From Bacteroidales bacterium (lineage in GTDB: Bacteria; Bacteroidota; Bacteroidia; Bacteroidales; P3): a DNA stretch of 44,017 nucleotides. The position numbers were made by a program, and so were the translations under genes. Each line of letters begins with the position of its first letter. Position 1 is the stretch's first letter. Positions 42,651-44,017 of this stretch are shown here, piece by piece. The stretch spans positions 1 to 44,017 of the forward strand of contig JAFZDP010000058.1 of the NCBI GenBank assembly GCA_017561155.1. Direction: 5' to 3'. The notes under the pieces were generated by a model. That model did no database searches and was not told the DNA's origin. It was given only the letters and a program-made list of their open reading frames with translations.

Positions 42651-42830
42651 TTAATTCATTGTAATATGTGAAATAGAATCCATGTATTCAATATAAAATA
42701 TAGAATCAATCGGACCTATTATTACTTCTTTTTTTTGTATCAATAACCCAGTATAATTTTTTTGTATCATATAAATAATTGTAAGTTCAAACGATTTTTT
42801 CTTTGTGTTTTTGTTATAATACAAATTCAT
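42651..42830 (-). CDS. Small ORF of 59 residues overlapping the Sel1 gene
   Basis: ATG at 42828-42830 lies inside the end of the Sel1-type gene (stop at 42814) in another frame. The 17 bp overlap is typical of coupled translation. The peptide starts MNLYYNKNTKKKSFELTIIYM and continues through EVIIGPIDSIFYIEYMDSI, a sequence of normal composition with predicted strands. It ends with TAA at 42651-42653. It is 82 bp before the secreted protein gene on the same strand. Alternatively it is the frameshifted tail of the Sel1 protein. I cannot assign a family. Confidence 0.45.
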   Translation of the reverse strand: MNLYYNKNTKKKSFELTIIYMIQKNYTGLLIQKKEVIIGPIDSIFYIEYMDSISHITMN

Positions 42831-43260
42831 CTATCAATGATGACAATTTTACATCTTTTCTGGTTCCTATACCATAATAAAGACATCGGGATAGTTCTTG
42901 TTTTGCTTGTTCGTCTCCATTTAGGGCTGCCAAAAAATAATAATGATATGCTTTTTGTTTGTCTTTCTGAACACCATTGCCCAATTCATAACAGACCGCT
43001 ATGTCTGACAAGGCGTCTTTATATAATGTAAAATTATTTTCCGGTCCTCCTTGAATGGCATTCTGAAGAAGTGAAAACCCCTTTTTATAGTTTTTCCTTA
43101 CATGAAAACCATTCAAATACCATGTGGCCAAAGCATATGATGCTTTTTTGTTGCCTAATCTTATGGATTCGTTTAACAGATGAAGAACATCATGATAATT
43201 GCAATCATCTTGTTTGGCAAGGTGTAATGCTTTATAATATAATTTGTCTCCTTTTGCCAT
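42814..43260 (-). CDS. Sel1-repeat protein
   Basis: 148 residues without a signal peptide. Sel1-like helical repeats are visible: ASYALATWYLNGFHVRKNYKKGFSLLQNAIQ (about 40-70), DIAVCYELGNGVQKDKQKAYHYYFLAALNGDEQAKQELSRCLYYGIG (about 88-135). Such repeats mediate protein-protein contacts. In Bacteroidota short Sel1 proteins are often found in accessory clusters and next to polymorphic toxins, where some serve as immunity proteins; this is context knowledge, not shown here. The gene starts right after the promoter/hairpin unit at 43313-43363. A small ORF overlaps its end. Confidence 0.75.
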   Translation of the reverse strand: MAKGDKLYYKALHLAKQDDCNYHDVLHLLNESIRLGNKKASYALATWYLNGFHVRKNYKKGFSLLQNAIQGGPENNFTLYKDALSDIAVCYELGNGVQKDKQKAYHYYFLAALNGDEQAKQELSRCLYYGIGTRKDVKLSSLIDEFVL

Positions 43261-43274
43261 TGTTGTAAAATTAC

Positions 43275-43385
43275 CCCGTTGGTTAAATTAAAATCCTTTC
43301 GTTTTTCAATATAAAAGTTATGTACATCAATTAGATACAAATTGGATATGCTGCATAACTTTTATGCAAAGTACGGAAAATTTAT
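43275..43385 (-). promoter_or_regulatory. Leader unit A: promoter-like box and inverted repeat before the Sel1 gene
   Basis: On the minus strand the unit reads CCGTACTTTGCAT (a -7-like box), then arms AAAAGTTATG (43313-43322) and CATAACTTTT (43354-43363), then AACCAACGGGG at 43272-43282, then the Sel1 start codon. The arms are complementary over 10 bp with a 31-base spacer. The layout suggests a transcript with a 5' stem. Confidence 0.5.
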
Positions 43386-43475
43386 CGAGATTTACAAGTG
43401 TTTATCAAAAGACTGTTGGCATTTCTATAATAATTTATGTGATTAACGAGGTTGTAATGAAAAATAGTAAAACAA

Positions 43476-43625
43476 CCCGTTGGATGAATTAAATTGTTTA
43501 TATTTACTTAGATAAAAAGTTGTGTATATCAATTATTTTTCGTATTTTTATAGTGTTAATCAATTAAATACAAATAAAAGATATATGCACAACTTTTGTA
43601 CAAAATACGGAAAAATTCTAGATAT
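43476..43625 (-). repeat. Leader unit B: diverged copy of unit A without a gene
   Basis: It repeats unit A in the same order: a CCGTATTTTG box, arms AAAAGTTGTG (43515-43524) and CACAACTTTT (43588-43597), and CCAACGGG at 43476-43483. The arms differ from unit A at the same two positions on both sides (ATG/CAT against GTG/CAC), so pairing is kept. The spacer has about 32 extra bases. No start codon or gene follows it. Confidence 0.55.
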
Positions 43626-43655
43626 ATGCAAACCCTTCTCGTAAAATTTAGTAAA

Positions 43656-43939
43656 GGTAATTTCTAAAATTGCTTTGCAGGTGATTTGCGGAATTTTCTT
43701 AGAAGAGACGTGCCGCGGTGCGTCTTTACAATATTTTGACCTATCACAGCTGGCTATGCGACCCCAAAAGAAATAGAAAGATTTCGGCAAAAAAACGCAA
43801 CGTTGCGATTAAGCGAGCAAAGAGCAATGCCCAAGCATTAGCTCTTTCGAGCGATAGCAACATCGACGAAGTCAACCACGCAAAAGTTTCAAAGAACAGT
43901 CTTTTGTTTATCCGAAACGTGGAATTTTTAGTAGTTGCC
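43656..43939 (+). mobile_element. MITE-like element, copy 4 (long form, 284 bp)
   Basis: The left end is GGTAATTTCTAAAATTGC, the right end GGAATTTTTAGTAGTTGCC, so the terminal repeats are somewhat decayed. The inner GC-richer segment is nearly identical to copy 1 over about 120 bp. A 20 bp near-palindrome, AGACGTGCCGCGGTGCGTCT at 43705-43724, replaces part of the shared inner sequence, as if another small repeat had inserted into the element. Confidence 0.75.
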
Positions 43940-43943
43940 TTAC

Positions 43944-44017
43944 AGAGAAGCAGCTTTTGAGAAGTAATGTTTCTCTCTTGAGATTTATTCTTTCTCATGA
44001 GAGATTCAATGTTTCTC
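43944..44017. repeat. 21 bp phased array cut by the window edge
   Basis: TTCTC recurs at 43971, 43992 and 44013, exactly 21 bp apart, and GAGATT at 43980 and 44001. TGAGA at 43958 and 43979 keeps the same phase. Short dyads TCTCTTGAGA and TCTCATGAGA lie within it. The array continues beyond the window, so its full length is unknown. Confidence 0.65.

Larger units (their letters stand above)
43261..43655. other. Intergenic region carrying a duplicated leader unit
   Basis: No gene is supported. It contains two related units (43275-43385 and 43476-43625), described separately, followed by MITE-like copy 4. Confidence 0.5.

Noticed and set aside
43718-43998. Overlapping frames of 80-84 codons on both strands inside MITE copy 4
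   Set aside because: They arise from the GC-richer insert. In copy 1 the corresponding frame stops soon after the shared segment, and conservation between copies is at the DNA level without codon bias.

Overview
The window is AT-rich chromosomal DNA from a member of the Bacteroidota, most likely the order Bacteroidales. The evidence is threefold. Several genes and the single tRNA are preceded by the TAnnTTTG type of -7 promoter element of this phylum. Shine-Dalgarno sequences are weak or missing. The gene content is typical of the phylum: a DUF6089 porin-like protein, BamA with two Skp/OmpH proteins, an OmpA protein with PD40 propeller repeats, GH130, a long bifunctional Rel/SpoT, and a PorZ-like protein that implies a type IX secretion system. 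The species cannot be named from the sequence.

Layout. 1-885: edge of a probable transposase gene, a 269 bp MITE-like element and other repeats. 886-6429 (+): envelope biogenesis block (DUF6089 protein, uppS, bamA, two skp/ompH), closed by a strong terminator. 6688-10170 (+): GH130 phosphorylase, membrane metallophosphoesterase, dinB. 10680-20385 (-): sufC-sufD, then ffh-folD-queE, then a von Willebrand A (vWA) membrane protein and a polysaccharide flippase. 20878-22408 (+): tRNA-Gln(UUG) with its own terminator, a Gph-like phosphatase and truA. 22510-23406: a second MITE copy, a 50-residue membrane protein and a BamE-like lipoprotein. 24346-27696 (-): OmpA/PD40 protein, Nudix hydrolase, DUF368 transporter. 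28488-30047 (+): an NAD synthetase whose glutaminase domain has lost catalytic residues. 30138-33116 (-): META-domain lipoprotein and priA. 33761-36022 (+): rel/spoT. 36044-41159 (-): htpG, porZ, recO. 41160-44017: accessory tail with two more MITE copies, a secreted protein, a Sel1-repeat protein, a 59-residue overlapping ORF and a duplicated promoter/hairpin unit.

Most genes are housekeeping: cell wall lipid carrier synthesis and recycling, outer membrane assembly, Fe-S assembly, SRP targeting, one-carbon metabolism, tRNA modification, NAD synthesis, replication restart, recombination, stringent response and chaperone functions. The unusual content lies mainly between the genes. Six intergenic stretches carry short arrays with a strict 21 or 22 bp period (about two DNA helical turns). 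In most of them each unit is centred on a dyad. The unit sequence differs completely between arrays, and in one array even between units, while the spacing is kept. I regard this phased-dyad pattern as the best candidate for something undescribed, followed by the catalytically degenerate NadE glutaminase domain and the MITE family.
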